Shown here one piece after another: positions 36,120 through 50,142 of a DNA stretch of 64,000 nucleotides. Below the pieces are notes generated by a model that made no database searches, was not told the origin of the DNA, and was given only the letters and a program-made list of their open reading frames with translations. The stretch's first letter is position 1. Each line of letters opens with the position of its first letter. Location: contig OX359250.1 in assembly GCA_947179485.1 (NCBI GenBank), forward strand, positions 13,808,539 to 13,872,538, read 5' to 3'. Source of the stretch: Allacma fusca (Eukaryota > Arthropoda > Collembola > Symphypleona > Sminthuridae). Position numbers and translations under genes: made by a program.

Positions 36120-39100
36120 AAGGCTCATGTTACAAATGGTGGAGGTGCGATTTCTATTCCAATTCGGGCGCCTTTACTAATACTTTACTTTATTTTCACT
36201 GATTGTTCCCGTACTCTTCCCGCTAACAATTTTTGATGCGAAGAATTATTAACATTTCTTATAATTCTACCCTGGTACTTCAACATCCATTGTGAAGTGT
36301 TCTTTTAACTCTCCATATTATCAAGTGACGACTAATAAGACGTTAAAACTTTCTGAATTTCTCCGGTTTTTTACGGTGTTTCCCACACTGAAGACTATTA
36401 ACTATACGTGATTCATGGCCTGATAAACTAATACACAAATTATAATGATGGACTTTGCTGTTTGTTCCTAGTCCCGGTGTTTTACTCAATGTTATTATCA
36501 TTTTTCAACTAACTAAAATTGATTTGGAATATTCAATATTCTCCTACTTGCTTCTCATCATACCGGTCCGGATACATTGGAGGTTACGATTGGTTGGAAC
36601 CTGTCTTACTGGTGATGTATATACCTTCCGGATTCCTGGACTTTAGTTGCCGTTTCCGTCCGTCCACTATTTGCTGGTGAAGGCCTATTCTGACCATTGA
36701 CCGAGATTATTCCTTACCTACAAATCTGGTACAGTCCAAATTTAATTATTTTTCTTTGCCTATGGCCTATCTATTTCTGATCATATTTCCTCATCACTAG
36801 TCACATCTTATATTCATCATGGCTATTATTGAAGAACTTCAAGTTAAAATTGGACAACTTGAATCAGACTTTTAAAAACAGAAAGTCACAACAAAAAAGA
36901 AATGAACATCAAACTGATGTTCATCTAGATTTTAAAAAACAGATTGACTCCCTTAAAAAACTCATTCCCAGCCTCAAACTGCTAGGTTGTGCAACCCCAG
37001 ACCAGCATCAGTAGAATTTCAAAGACTCAAGACTCAGGTTTCCCCTTATAATGGAACCGACAACGCTCAAGATCACCTTCGCAATCTTGAAGCCCGAAGA
37101 GAATTACACTTTGATTATTTTCTCCAATTTTTTAATTTTTTATTTGAAGCAAAGTCCCACACCGAGGCCAACGATTGGTTCGCAACAGTTCATCCTAAGC
37201 TTCGCTAGAAGCTAGAGAACAAAGAATCCCCTGACCAGATTCGGCTTTATTTCCGTGGAGATTTCCTTCTACTGTATGATATCGTACATTGTCGGGATGC
37301 TCTTGATTGCTACGAAAAATTTCCCCTAAAACCAGGAATGTCTTCACATGAGTTTGTTACGAAATTATCCAAACCCTTATATTAAATTGAACCTACATAT
37401 TCTATTATTCAAATTTTAAAATGCTTACGGAGTTAACTAGCCGGCGGAACTCCGCATCCATTTTCCCGGCGAACAAAACAGATCTATTCTCGAATTGGAA
37501 GCCCGAATCAAAGACGGGTATCCGGTCGAGACCGAGAAAGGTCACTTTCTTGAATCTAATGATGCCTCATCTCTGACTTCCAAGAAAAAACTAACATATT
37601 CCTCAGTGTCAAGTACTATACCTGAGATTCTGATCAAGACTATAACACCGATGATGTGTCCATATTGCAGTAGCTCAGCTGCCACATGGTTTACCACAGA
37701 TTTTGCCCACCACGCAACCCGTGGCTCAACAAAATCAACAGCAATTACATCCGCAAACCCAAGGGAATTTCCCTCGTGGCGACCGTCAAGGGGTGCCTCA
37801 ACAACAAGTCCAAAATCAACCTCAAGGCAACTTCCAGAATTCTCTGCATGGTGATAATCGACAACCCAGAAATTTTCAATTCCAAAGGAATTGGCAGCCT
37901 GCCCGTAATCAGCAGCAAGGACCATCTCATCGGTCCAATCAAAATGCTGAACAGCAAGGGTCAGAGCCGTATTTGTGTGATCTCCAGCAAACCGTCCAGG
38001 ATATTTAGGCGCGACTATATTCACCCAGACCAGCGCCAGTTGTATCTCCTAATGAAGTCTCGACCGCCTCCTGATATCTCACCATAATTCGGGATACGAG
38101 TCGGTGTGCTGACTCCGGATCAGCACACTCGAAACTCTATTCCTCCGACATCAGAACCTATCCATAATTCGAAACACCCATTTTCATTATATCAGCATAA
38201 TTTTCTACAACAACAACCATCCAATCCGTTGACAACTACATCATATATGGATTCTACTAATTATTCACAACCAGTCTGTTTATTCTGTTCACAATTCAGC
38301 CCACCATCCGTGTCCCTCGACTTTCACTAACGAATTCTACCTTTTGCAAGCTAAAAAAATAAATAGCTATAATTCTCATTAAGAAGCCTAATGGTGATCA
38401 TAAGTTTTGCATTATTTGGGTCATAGTTGACTCACTCATAGAAAGACTCAACACAAGATTCAAAGGTCGCTCCAGCGTTACTAAAATTCTTGTTAATTTG
38501 TCCTACGAAATTGCTTCAGCTTATGATGACACGAACCTACGCAAAAGGAATATTCATCAAGAGCAGATGAGTCCGTTTCTTCAACCTCCAGAGGAATGAA
38601 AACGAGACTACCCTTATTTAATTAAAGATCCAGTTTTAACCGCTAATCGGTTAATTCTATAATTGGACAAACTGATATACCGGTGCGGACAAGGAAAGAT
38701 GGAATCCGGAAGCATCTGTCAGCATCTTCACTACAGGCATCTGCAGCATATGCTCCCTCATCTTCATTCCATAATCCAATCATTACAGCAGTACAGCCAG
38801 TATCAAGTGCACATGCGCCGCCTGTACCCAGCTGTACTTACATACATCTTATGTCAATAATCATTTCTCCTTACATATGCCTGTAGAAAACTTGGAAACA
38901 TTACCTCCAATTACCAATAGGAATGCTCATTCTCTGAAAATGAAGGCATGGATGGGCAATCAGATCCCACACCTTGACCAGATCAGTTAAATATCTTTTG
39001 AGCCTTAATTGCCGAACATTTTTATTTTGTTTTCTTTATAAAACGTTTTGTGATTTCACTATTCTTTAGTCATTCATTGTTACTTAATTATATATATACC

Positions 39101-40925
39101 AGTTAATACCTTCTACGTTAGTAAAAGTAAGTTCCACATTATTTAATTACATATGTGAACTTCATAATAATGTCGAAGTCCAGTTTTTAATAATTTGTAG
39201 AATGTCCTCATACTATTGGACCACTTATTGTTTTCTTCCACATATATTTCTTGGTTGATTTCTGGACATTTCATAGTGTCATCCATGCTGAACTCAGCGC
39301 TGACACACGGATCTTTCACAACTTTTTTGACAGATGGATTTCTTAAGGCTTTCCAATGTGTTTCCAGGTTTTTCCAAATGTGTACTTACAACCTCTTCCC
39401 CATATCTGGACAGTCTCATTAAGCTGACACAGACATCCAGCTGTTGGATTTTGGTTTAGATTTATTTTTGTTATATTTAAAATTTATTTATACCGGTGAT
39501 TATACCCCCTATTTGGTTCCACCAACTCATCTGCGAGATTTTCCAGCAGCTCTGCTTGAACTCTTTCAGACACATTATGCGATTGTGAATCCCCAATAAT
39601 TTCCTGTTATACTATACACGTTAATTTCCAATTACGCATTTACTATAATTAATTATTAATACATAATATGCTAATTACACGGCTCTTCTAAGGTCGCATG
39701 TGTGTACATCCTTTATAATATTTTTCTTAATCTTTCCACCCAAGTTTTGAGGAGTACCTACACATGTTACTTGCCTTCATCTGCCGGCTCAATGGCATTA
39801 CTGTCATCTTTAATACAACCCTCGATACTAATCAATTGGTTACGGCCTTCTATGCCCACACTGGCCTCAATACTCTGATGTCGTGAATATATATGTTGAC
39901 TGTCCGGTTTCGGTCAGCCCATCCTCAATTACAGTCACGGCATGAAGTGGTTCATGCTCTTCTAATTCAACTTCAAAATTGTTTAGGCCGTCTTCCGTCA
40001 ATTGCCACTCCGTCTTTTTCTGCAGTCGTGCCTTATCCGCTGTCACCACCTTATCAAGAATCTCCAAGGGATTCGGTCATTATCACACATAGTAATCCCT
40101 TGCTTCCGGCCTCTTCAACCACAGCTATACGAGGTCCGCAGTCTTGTGCCCTGGAGATGCACTGCTGGATCTCCACCCCACGTACAGCCTCGTCAGACAT
40201 CTTGAACCCCACCACAGCTACAACGCATTTGGAGGTCTGTTGCTCCTGTCACTCCAATGCCGAACACATTTTTCGGACTTTTTCGCCCACTCCGGGACGG
40301 CCTTCAAAATATGGAAGCTCAATCTTTACATTTGTCCACCACTATCATTATGCTCAACCCGCATTCATCCGCGGCATCCTCTCCGATTGTGTCTTTGGAC
40401 CAGCCCACTCAGGGACCACCGTAAGACAGTTTTCCTAACGATTGTTCACATCGAATCGTCTGCAAGCGTGGCCGACACGGTACACGCGTTACTCTTTCTT
40501 GGCCTTTTACCGTCAACACAACCGGCGAAGTTTTGGACCAGCATGTCAACATTTGGGTGAATTACAAAATTCCTCTTACGTTGATTGGATCTTTCCAGGG
40601 TCATAACCAGCGTCATGTCACCCAAGTCAACACTATGAAGAAGTCTATCTGGACTGTACGCTTCCGCCCTTTGGTGCTTATGAGCTCCTTCATTTTTACG
40701 GCACCCAATATGGGATTGTTAATGCCATCCGTGAACTACAAGGTTACATTCACGCCTCCGATATCCATGTCCAGGACATCGCCAATGACGACGATATCCT
40801 GGATATTTATCCGTTTCACACTGCCTCCGCGGCCACTGTTACTGCTCGTTCTCGCAGGTGCAGAATTAATTCCGCTCATGTGGATCACCTGACAGGTTTC
40901 TGTTCCACCAAAAGGTGCTACACCC
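36120..40925 (+). mobile_element. Heavily decayed LTR-retrotransposon-like region
   Basis: A gag-like block at about 36987-37390 includes LEARRELHFDYFLQFF and later SPDQIRLYFRGDF, in frames broken by stops. It is followed by a Q/N-rich tail (37703-38008). At about 38360-38470 is a short match to the start of a reverse transcriptase (LIKKPNGDHKFCII), after which the enzyme is missing. Frames 40440-40920 are coherent in pieces but unrecognised. The AATGGTGGAGGTGC at about 36134 could be a primer-binding site, but no paired LTRs were found. Described as a remnant only. Confidence 0.5.
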
Positions 40926-41390
40926 TAGGGTTGGCTAATTGAAAATGCCATGGCATTTTGGGAATTTTGCCTGCCGCAAATGCCCGGGCATTTTGGGCAT
41001 TTTTAATTCATGGCATTTTCGGCATTTTTGGCATAATCCGCGAAGGGCAGGCATTTTAGGCATATTCAGTCATTTCTTGGGATACTTCTGCCTGGACTCT
41101 ATTATTTTTTCAGCAAAATAAATTTCGATAATGCTTTGTTTGAACCAATCCAAATATCTTTATAATTACATACCTCAAATTTCATTATTGTGGCGTGTCG
41201 CGTGTCTCGATTCACTATCAGGGTTGGCCAAATAAAAGTGCCCTCGGTTTTATGCCTTCCCGCTTCAAAATGCCCTGAAAATGCCAAAAATGCCCTGAAA
41301 TTGCCGAAAATGCTCAACTTTCAAAATGCCCGGCATTTTCGGCATTTTCGGCAGGCATTTTGGCATATTTGTTTTGTAAATAATAATAAT
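40926..41390. repeat. Two hAT-like left ends with GGCATTTT arrays
   Basis: AGGGTTGGCTAATTGAAAATGCC-type ends occur at 40926 and again at 41219 (CAGGGTTGGCC), in the same orientation. Each is followed by arrays of GGCATTTT / AAAATGCC. CAGGGTTGGC is a common hAT terminus. No right end is visible for either, so these are truncated copies or a partial duplication. Confidence 0.6.
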
Positions 41391-43427
41391 TATTTAATGT
41401 TCTTGTTTAAAAATTGTTTTAAATATCAAACATCATTTTAAAATATACATTTTACAGAATAAATGAATCTAAAGCATCGCAATTGGTAAACTGTTAGTAT
41501 TCCTTTATCGTTTCTTCCCCTGTGTATTGTTAATCTAATTCAACAAAATCCTCAACATCAACTCACCTTCGGACTCGTGAAAAGTAAAACAATAATTTTT
41601 CTTCGTCACCTCAAATATTTGTTTCCAAATCGGGGATTGCAGTGATATTTTGTACACATGATAATCACGTCTAATTTGTTTTGATGAACTCGGTCCTGGC
41701 TTTGTTGAGAATTATTTGACCAACGCTGATTCTTGTGAAGTTAAAGCGATTTCTTTGGTCACATCGATGTCCAGAGCAATACACGTTTTGGTACTAAATT
41801 TGGATAATTCCCGTTTTTCCTCCAATTTTCGTGCGAGCACGCCACTTTATGGTATAATCCAACTGCTTGTTATGAAAGTAATTACACAACATAGTATTTT
41901 TACCAATGTATAACCAATGAAGCTGAATATTGTCATTGATTTGAGGTATCGTGATTAAATCTCAAGTTAAAATTAAGAAAATGGATTGAGATTTAAAATA
42001 CGTTAGTATAGTGAATCAAGTTATTTTAATTCTCATTCCATTGTCTTAATTTTAACTTAATTATGTATTTTATTTTTCCTTGGACTCATGCTTGCATGTA
42101 TGAATGTATTAATAATTTCGTGGATTTCAGGATACTTACCCGCATTACTTAGTTTAGCAAAAATTATGTCTGTATTTTACCGCTGTTGATTATTTTAGAA
42201 CTTATTGTTACATTACATTATTAAAACTATTACAGGCCTATTTTTCTTGCGTGATATTACATATATACTTGCATCTGTATGTTCACCTATTATATATGAG
42301 TGCACTTGTTATTATACCTCATTTACATTTTTACCGTCTGTGTGCTAACGAGGTCGTTAGTGTTGTTTCAGCAGTGATATAACATGTACATTAGCATAAA
42401 TACTTTAGCAGATTAGAGTTACTCTCACTCCCACATACTTACTCTTTTAGCTAGCTACTTAAGTCCAGCTCTGATCCCCCAAAATCCTGATTGTGTATGA
42501 TATTTACATGTAAGATGTTTAATTCAAATGTGGTAGTAACTTATTTAGCAATCGTTTAATTATATTTGCACATATATGTATTTACCATGTATTTAGATAC
42601 GGATTGTTACATAATATTACCAAAGCTACTTTTACACATTTCTTTATCAAACGAATATTGAAAACCGTATATTAAAGAAAATTAGATCCTAAGCTGAAAT
42701 GATTGGGTTACGTAAATGATATAACAAGTGTATACCTAGGATGAGAAATAGAGACTGGCTCACAGACATTGAACGACAACAGCCGCAACTTTCCGTCCTG
42801 CTTTTCCCATTCTCATTTCCCTCAGCTAATTTGGTTGCAATAATTAAAGTTGCAATTCTTGTATTTTTTGGCATTCAACAGATTTTGGACTACTTCCTTT
42901 AGCACAAAGCACTACATTATTTCATGATCATCATGTTTAATTTAATAACTGAGACAATCAGCGAAATCTGAATTGGTGGTTCTCAGGATTAAGATCAATG
43001 AGAATATTGTCAACGAAATCTTTTTTTCACCATTTTTTCATTTATTACGGTTTAACATTTTCGTACAAATTCAACTTTTGAGTACAATTATTAGCATTTG
43101 TTGTTGTACAGAAAGTATATATATATCAAAGCTTTGATTTCATTCGGTCTCTAGAACTTGTTGCTTGTGATTCTCACAAGGATAGAGTTGACATTTGGCA
43201 TTTTCCTAAATTATACTCAACCATTTGCTTGTAAGTTTACTCATCCACACACGTATGCCTCCGGCTAATGGATTACAGGAGTGGCCAATTTCTCCCGGCT
43301 TTACAAGCGGTCTGGTTATCACTTTTCTTGGTTTTGCGCTGTTATAATTCATTTAGGTATTAAAATATATTGTTGTGGAACAAATTGCATAAGCTTGATA
43401 TTTGTTTCAAAAAGTTACAAGGATTAT
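41391..43427. other. AT-rich, no gene seen
   Basis: No supported coding sequence. Short frames at 41716-41913 and 42689-42874 lack recognisable features. Confidence 0.4.
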
Positions 43428-44312
43428 TTACAGACGTATATCAATGTTTGAGTGAGATATTTTAAATAGAGATTCTGCATCAAACCAATACACATTGAAT
43501 TTCATAGAGCCTAACTTAGCACCGTTAATGAGCACATATTTTTGGAAGTCACCGTAGAGTAAATCAAAAATTCTTTGTTTATACTTAACCAAAGGTTTCA
43601 TCGTAATATTATAATTGTTTACATACATATAGAGCAATTGATAAATTGTATAATGTGCAGCGTATATAAAATGGTTAAAGCAGGTCCTTTTTCCGAAACC
43701 GTGTGTTCTATTTTTTATTTTCATCGGGAATTTTTTCTCAATTGTGGTTTTGATCCAGTTCCAAATCTCATCAAAATGGTTGCAGTGCAAATAATGAGTT
43801 GTTTGAGGTTTCTTTTTTTGATAAAACGGACAATCAGGTGATTTAATAATTCCCATATGGAAGGCTAATTTGGGAGTCAGTGCTGCTCCATGCCATATTC
43901 TCCAAGTTACTATTTTCTCATGGAGTGTTAAACATGTGTTGAGGTGGCCCCAGTTGTAGTTCTGAATTTTGGAAATGGTTTGCTGATTTGGCGGATATTT
44001 GCTGAGGAGAACACATGTTTTAAAGGCGTCGTCCTCTAAGCTGACATATTGATTATTCACTGGGTTAATTACTGACAATAAGTTTTTGTCTTTGCATTCA
44101 ACCGATATACAAGATATTTCAGCTCTAAATTTGTTGTATTGTCGTAGTTTTACACTTGTTATAGTTTTTTCGGGTAGCTCGTTTTGCTCTTGGTTGAAGA
44201 TGTTTTCAATTCCGATGCTCTGCAAAAATCTACTGACCGATGTGCTGATGTAGTTTGTATTAGTTGTTCTTATTATATTTAGTAGATCAGTCCTTGCATG
44301 TATGAGACGCAC
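43428..44312 (-). pseudogene. LINE C-terminal fragment with zf-RVT-like zinc-binding domain
   Basis: An intact 294-residue frame. The part around residues 140-190 (KIVTWRIWHGAALTPKLAFHM followed by SPDCPFYQKKKPQTTHYLHC) resembles the region after the reverse transcriptase in non-LTR retrotransposons: a W-R-I-x-H-G motif, then a zinc-binding cluster and THYLHC. Upstream to about 44800 there are more short minus-strand frames with stops, but no recognisable reverse transcriptase. Probably a 5'-truncated, old LINE copy. Confidence 0.6.
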
Positions 44313-45139
44313 TTTCGTTTCATTTATTATGTTGTAAATGTTTACATAGAAATCGCTGAGGGAGTTTTTGTTGTTAGCTGTTAAGATATTCTTTACTGTT
44401 TTGATTGCATGTCCAAGAAAATAGTTTTCTTCTGAAGCACAGTGCCGAACATTTTATAATTCATCAGGCGATTCTGGGCCAGTTTGATGTCTTCCGCCGG
44501 CATAAACTGGTTTCCTGATAGAAAAACAAGCTGTGATATTGACGAAAATTCAACATGCAATATTGTACTATTAAAATTAATATACATATTTCCTAAGCCT
44601 TACATTGCAACGTGGACATTAGGTTCACTTGTTCTCACACAAATAAATTCAAACGTCTCGCCGTGTTTGAAACTTCCTTGTATCTCACCAGATTTCACAA
44701 GTTTAACATTATTTAAAACGTCCGATCAGACTATTTCTGAAATAACGTCTAAGGCAAAACCGACGACGCAAATATATTCAACACAATACCAGAATTTTCA
44801 ATAATTTGTTTGGTATATTCGAGTAACAGAAAACCCGGTGTAGGTTTGCATGGTTACATCACGAATACTGCCACGAATGGCCAATTCGGAGCAAAAAAAA
44901 ACTAAAAACTAAGCTATTGAATTTTGATATTAATACAGCTAGTCCTGTCATAATTGATCCTATTCACCGATGTACAACATTGATGATTCAACACATGCAT
45001 ATAAAATTCGGTCATCACAGTTTTGAAACTGTGAACCATTTGTGAACCTCGGTAGAAATATTGGATATTAAACATGCGAGATTCTGTTCGAAGAGTTTCT
45101 AGGAATTTTAAGTACTGTAAGGTTACCTCCGGTTAATTT

Positions 45140-45560
45140 GAAAATCGGAATAACATTTTAGCCAACGAAGTGATTACTATAAAAGGGTCAGAAACAAGAA
45201 GATTAGGGATTCCATGACGGTAATTACGAATTTCGAGGAGTTTCAATTGCTGCATGAGTATTTTGCTTAGGAATAGGTTTAACTTTTAAGTATCGAGTTC
45301 AATGATCAAAACAAATTAGGAAATATGAATTACCGCTTGAACTTTCAGGGAAAGGACCAACCAAATCTATTCCACAAGTTTCAAAGGTGTTACTAGGCTG
45401 AGGAAATGGAATCAGAGCCGTGCGGTGCAGTTGTTCTATGAAAAAGCTGGCAAGATAAACAGGATTCTACATGATTTTGAATATCTTTACTCATTTGGGG
45501 TCGAATATAACGAGTTATAATACTTTCTAACGCTTTATTGACCACAGTGACCTCCAGGAT
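45140..45560 (-). pseudogene. Ty3/gypsy-type integrase remnant
   Basis: Minus-strand translation, with stops, shows the end of an HHCC zinc-binding domain (SCLSCQLF), the start of the integrase core (ETCGIDLVGPFPESSSGN, then TRYLKVKPIPKQ) and a later VSDPFIVITS block. Several stops and shifts make it non-functional. Not joined to the LTR remnant at 36120-40925, which lies on the other strand. Confidence 0.65.
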
Positions 45561-46453
45561 TGGAATCATGTACGAATTTAATTAAGTTATTACGGGATAC
45601 TTTCGGAATGCACAGTTTCCAGTCTATCCCCTATTTTACAATTCGCTTTATACAGTATACCCTCAATAATTTGGGAGTCAGGATATTTATCTTCAGTTTG
45701 GTTGGTATTTCTAATTTTATGAGTAATAATGATAGGATAATAATATAGGATAATAAAATAATACGACGAATGCATCTTATCGTTGTTTAAACATTAAATC
45801 CGTTAAGGGTTCACGGAGTTCTATTTTAATATTGCAGAGACATATGTATTTCGGGATAATCTTTCTTTTTCTGGTGCAGGAATGACTGGAGCCCGTGAAA
45901 AAGCATCTGCACTAGAGTTTAGAATTATTTTCAATAATAGAAATAATAAGTGTTCAGATGGAGTCACATATAATAAATAATCCTCATTAATAATTAGTCA
46001 AATCGTATAATCAAATCAATCAAGTCGTAAAATTCAAATAGAAATATGTCAATAACGATAATAATAAAATATTTGGTTTACGGTACCATCAAATGAGTAA
46101 ATGTGAGGTAATCCAGACGTTAGTCAACAGGTTGCTATGGTGTGAAAATCTGACAGTAAGGAAAAATATAAGTTGGCGATTTTGGAAAATTGTACTGATA
46201 AAACTGATAGGACGGGGCTGGGAAAATAACAATCAATTAATTCAAGGTACAATAGTAGTAGAGATTTTAGACTGATTCTTAATGATGTCAGGCTAGGTAA
46301 TCGTGTTTCCACAGCACAAAGAAACTTAAAAAGCAGCTCAGTGTGTAAATATTTTAAGACAAGCTCACTGTAAACATAAGAGCACGAAATGATGAAGCAT
46401 TTGCTGTTTGGATTTTGAAACTTGGTAATGGGGATTTGATTATGACTTTAGAT

Positions 46454-47229
46454 CAGGGATGGATAACGTTATTCATAACGTTATTGAATAACGCTATTAT
46501 CGGAAAAAAGAGAAAACGGTTTACAGTAACGAAACCGAAACGGAAAATATGTAATAACGTTAAACTAAAACTAACCCAAAGGTTGGATTTTTAAAACCAA
46601 AAACGTAAACTATAACCAAAAATATAATCGTTCTTTTCCGTTTTTACAAATCCCATATATTACCAACTTGTAAGCTCCTTAAGGCTGATCTCAAATGAGA
46701 CACGAAAACGTTTCTATTTCGTTTTTTTGAACTAATTCTTTCAACATGTGCTATCTTTATGACGTATATAGAAACGCATAGAAACTACAGAAAGTCATTC
46801 CGTAGCAATTTACATTAGGTAATTATTGACACTTGACACATAAGCAAGTAAATTTTGACTGACAGAAGAATGAAAATGACAGATGAACTTCTGAAAACCT
46901 TTCTATTTCTTCGAGTAAATGGAACTGAGAGGCATTTATGTATTTGCATGCAGTTTCTACTATTGTTTTTTCAATAAATGAGCTATACATTTATATTTCT
47001 GTGATTAAAATTATAAAGCATTATTTTTATAAACGTTTATAACCGTTTAACTGTATGTCATGGAAGCTGTAACCGTTTTTAACCGTTTAACAGAATAACA
47101 TGGAAGCCATAACCGTTTTTACCAATAACCCTTTCTTCAGATAACGTAAACTATAACGTTAACGTAAATAATTCTCACAGAAACGTTAAGGTATTAACCG
47201 AAACCATATTTTTCGGTTTTCCATCGCTG
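46454..47229. mobile_element. hAT-type MITE with ATAACG arrays
   Basis: A 776-bp element with imperfect inverted ends (CAGGGATGGATAAC and CAGCGATGGAAAAC) and a perfect 8-bp duplication CTTTAGAT (46446-46453 and 47230-47237). Both ends are rich in ATAACGTTA / TAACCGTTT motifs. No transposase. Confidence 0.9.
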
Positions 47230-47237
47230 CTTTAGAT

Positions 47238-48776
47238 AGTCGAACTGATGGGGTTGAAATACCATGCCATTGTATTAGCTGTAACCACTTAATTAATGAA
47301 GGCTTAGGTGACATTACTAACGCTAACGTTGAAGATGACGCCAATAGAACTATTTTGAGCCAGCAATAGCTTGGTATGCAGTGCAAGTGTATATTCGAAA
47401 TTCAGTTAGTAATTGCTTGCACTAATACCTGCTGCGGACAAATGAGACTAGCCAAGACGATCCACCCGTCCCTCTTTTAATGACATCTGAGTTCCCCTAC
47501 GAAACTCGTTATTAACTTCAAATTTCTACGAATCTCCGATCTCCCACATATTATTGCTTCCCATTCCCGAACACCACTATCACCATGAACAGGCTATTCA
47601 AACTTGCTTGCATGCCGTGATAGACGCATGCCAACTGTTTGAAACTACAAAATTCTTTGTTTTTATTATGACGAACTAATTCTCTTGTAATATTATTGGT
47701 GCATGAGGATAAGTAAATATAATAATAAAAATTTGCACGAAAATGTTTGATTCCAATGTTACAATGTAGAATATTTGGTCACCAGTCATTAAGTTCCTTT
47801 ACCCAAAAGTAACGCCAATTTTATTGAAAATAACTGATCAACTTTGTTTCGCGCCAACCTTCGCCGTTGATTACTATAGAATCCAGTAACTAAGAATTTT
47901 TACAATAAGAGAGTTGTTAATGTTTTCGAAGCTAAGCCTTTCTCGTCAAGCCAGTCTTACTATGTTTTGAGTACAATCTTAAGCAACCTGATATACCTGA
48001 CTATGAAAATCGTGTTAGTCTTGTTAATTAATTAAAATGGTACCCTCGATGTATAATATCTTGCCGACATCATACCGTTTGACAATGAAGTGGTGATACC
48101 TTTAACAAACTAAATTATCGTGGGACCTCCTGTATGTCAAACGTGTTTTTACTAAATTTTATTGACAACACAGTTCATATTCTTAAGTTTAACATACACC
48201 AAAAAGGCATTCCTAGCAGTCGGAAAGTTTTAGAAGTCGGTAGATGAAGAGAAAAGTCACCCGAACCCTACACAATTTTGCGAGTGCAGTATATACATCA
48301 ACTCGAATAGGTCGTACAGCACAGTAGGAGCTTAAATAATATTGTACCCACCAATCACCAAGGTAATAGGATGCCTGTACCTGGTGGTGCGTTGTAAAAA
48401 ACCAGAACCAAATAAAATTCATTTTCTACGTAATCATGAATGCTAGATCGATCACTAACAATCGTACCCGGTTCTCGGATATTATAAGACACATCATCAG
48501 GATATCAGGAACAATCATTAATGTCGATACAAAAATTGTGTTCCTGGATATTGTGGTTTGTTTTTTGTCATTTCATTTTTACTAATGCAACATTTTCTAG
48601 AAGTAAGAGAAGTAAATTTTTGCAATCATTGCCCTACACAAATTATGACTTTCTTCTTATCATAGCTATTATATGTACTGTAGGGTGCTGAGAAACGATT
48701 ATCCAGCCCTTTAGCCCATATAAAAGGCTACATCAAAGGTGGACAAAATGGTTTACCTCACCTATATACTACATTT
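47238..48776. other. No gene seen
   Basis: AT-rich sequence between two MITEs. The short frame at 48213-48422 has no recognisable domain. Confidence 0.4.
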
Positions 48777-49026
48777 CGTCGGCTAAACTTGCTAACCGGC
48801 CATAATTTAAAATGCTTAGAACGAAGAACAGCAATAAAGCTGAAATCTCAAATGTGAAAACCGGCCATAATTCCCCGCTTCCTCTCCTCTCTGCGGACCG
48901 GGGTTTATGCTCTACAACACGGGAATTATGGCAAGGGTTGCACTGTAGAGTTTGTAGCGGGAGCTCTATAGCCGATTTTCATTTGAGGCATTTTTAATTA
49001 TAGCCGGTTAGGAAGTTTAGCCGACG
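48777..49026. mobile_element. Short MITE with long inverted ends
   Basis: A 250-bp element. Both ends read CGTCGGCTAAACTT, one base differs, then CTAACCGGC and an AT stretch; about 38 bp are inverted with few mismatches. The interior has a second CCGGCCATAATTCC / GGGAATTATGG inverted pair. No clear duplication, so the superfamily is not assigned. Confidence 0.7.
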
Positions 49027-49423
49027 ATATATTTTTAATACCCAATCCTGCCTACAATATGCTACATTAGTGACGCTAAAAAATTATAACGACATATATG
49101 GACGGATTTTTCGCAAGCCGACCTAGGAAATTATTATGTTGACCGAAATAAATAAAATGCTTAATAATAAATTTTTAAATACGTGAGTTATTAAGACCGC
49201 TATTTATGGCATCTAACCTATGCCAGTAAAAACAATCCCCTTTAATAAATGCTCGTTGGTATGGTTAATACGATCATATTATTGGGAAGCGCTGTAATAA
49301 TAACATTCCATAATAATAATGTGAAACGAAAATTTTGTATATTAATGATCCAGTATTAGATTAGCCTCTGTGAAAGTAACTGGTTTATTTGATAGTTGTG
49401 AAGTTTTAAATTTCTCCTCCACA

Positions 49424-50142
49424 ATGAAGCCATTCTCTATCCATAATTACAAAATACCACCGAAAACTGTTGCTGGTAAATCTTTTTATTGATTATTTTG
49501 GATTATATTTGTATGGTAATGTCAGTGGCTAAATTATTAGATTCAGGAATTAATAAATTGACTATGTATAGATAGACAAGCTATTAAGATGAGTGCATCC
49601 GTTATCCGTGCCAGTACTTGTATCCCTGCCTTACTGGAGCCAATAAGTCCATGAAGCATAAAAAGCCTTCAAAATTGAGGAGGGAGTATTCTAAGGTGAT
49701 GGCGCATCATGAGTTTGTGAGAAAAGCTGCATGGAAGAAGTATTGCAACGAGGCTAAAGCTGAACTGGAAATTATTAAAGAGAAAGAGCAACGGGAAGCT
49801 GAAAAAGCCTTCAATGAATTTAAGAAAGTTGAAGTGCAGGAGAAAATGGTGGATATTAAGAATTTCGTTCCAAAGAGGAGGATTCGGATGCCTGAAGTAG
49901 GACGAATCAAGTACATGCCGATAGTACCAAACCAGAAGCCGAAATATGAAGGAGGCCGAAAACAAGCTAGTAAAGCATCGATTTCTATGGCAACGTATCG
50001 TGATGAACTGCCATTGACTATTCCAACCATCCCTAACAAAATTATTATTAATGCGTCTCAACTTGCATCCATGATCAAGTTGAGGAGGTACATTGTGATG
50101 TGTGCAATGGGTTTGGAAAGGACATTGGGACGTAAATCCTGA
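49424..50142 (+). CDS. Unknown lysine/glutamate-rich protein, 3' end formed by a MITE
   Basis: Two exons, 49424-49475 and 49589-50142, join in phase across a GT-AG intron of 113 bp and give 201 residues starting MKPFSIHNYKIPPKTVA. The middle (about residues 45-110) is highly charged and probably helical (AKAELEIIKEKEQREAEKAF), then comes a basic segment (FVPKRRIRMPE). I do not recognise the family. The last six codons and the stop lie inside the inverted end of the MITE at 50125-50708. Without the insertion the frame would have run about 13 codons further past the duplicated target. Whether the host protein ever ended there is unknown. Confidence 0.55.

Noticed and set aside
36001..36150. 5' LTR with a primer-binding site
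   Set aside because: The TTACA-AATGGTGGAGG context is suggestive, but no second LTR copy was found in the window.
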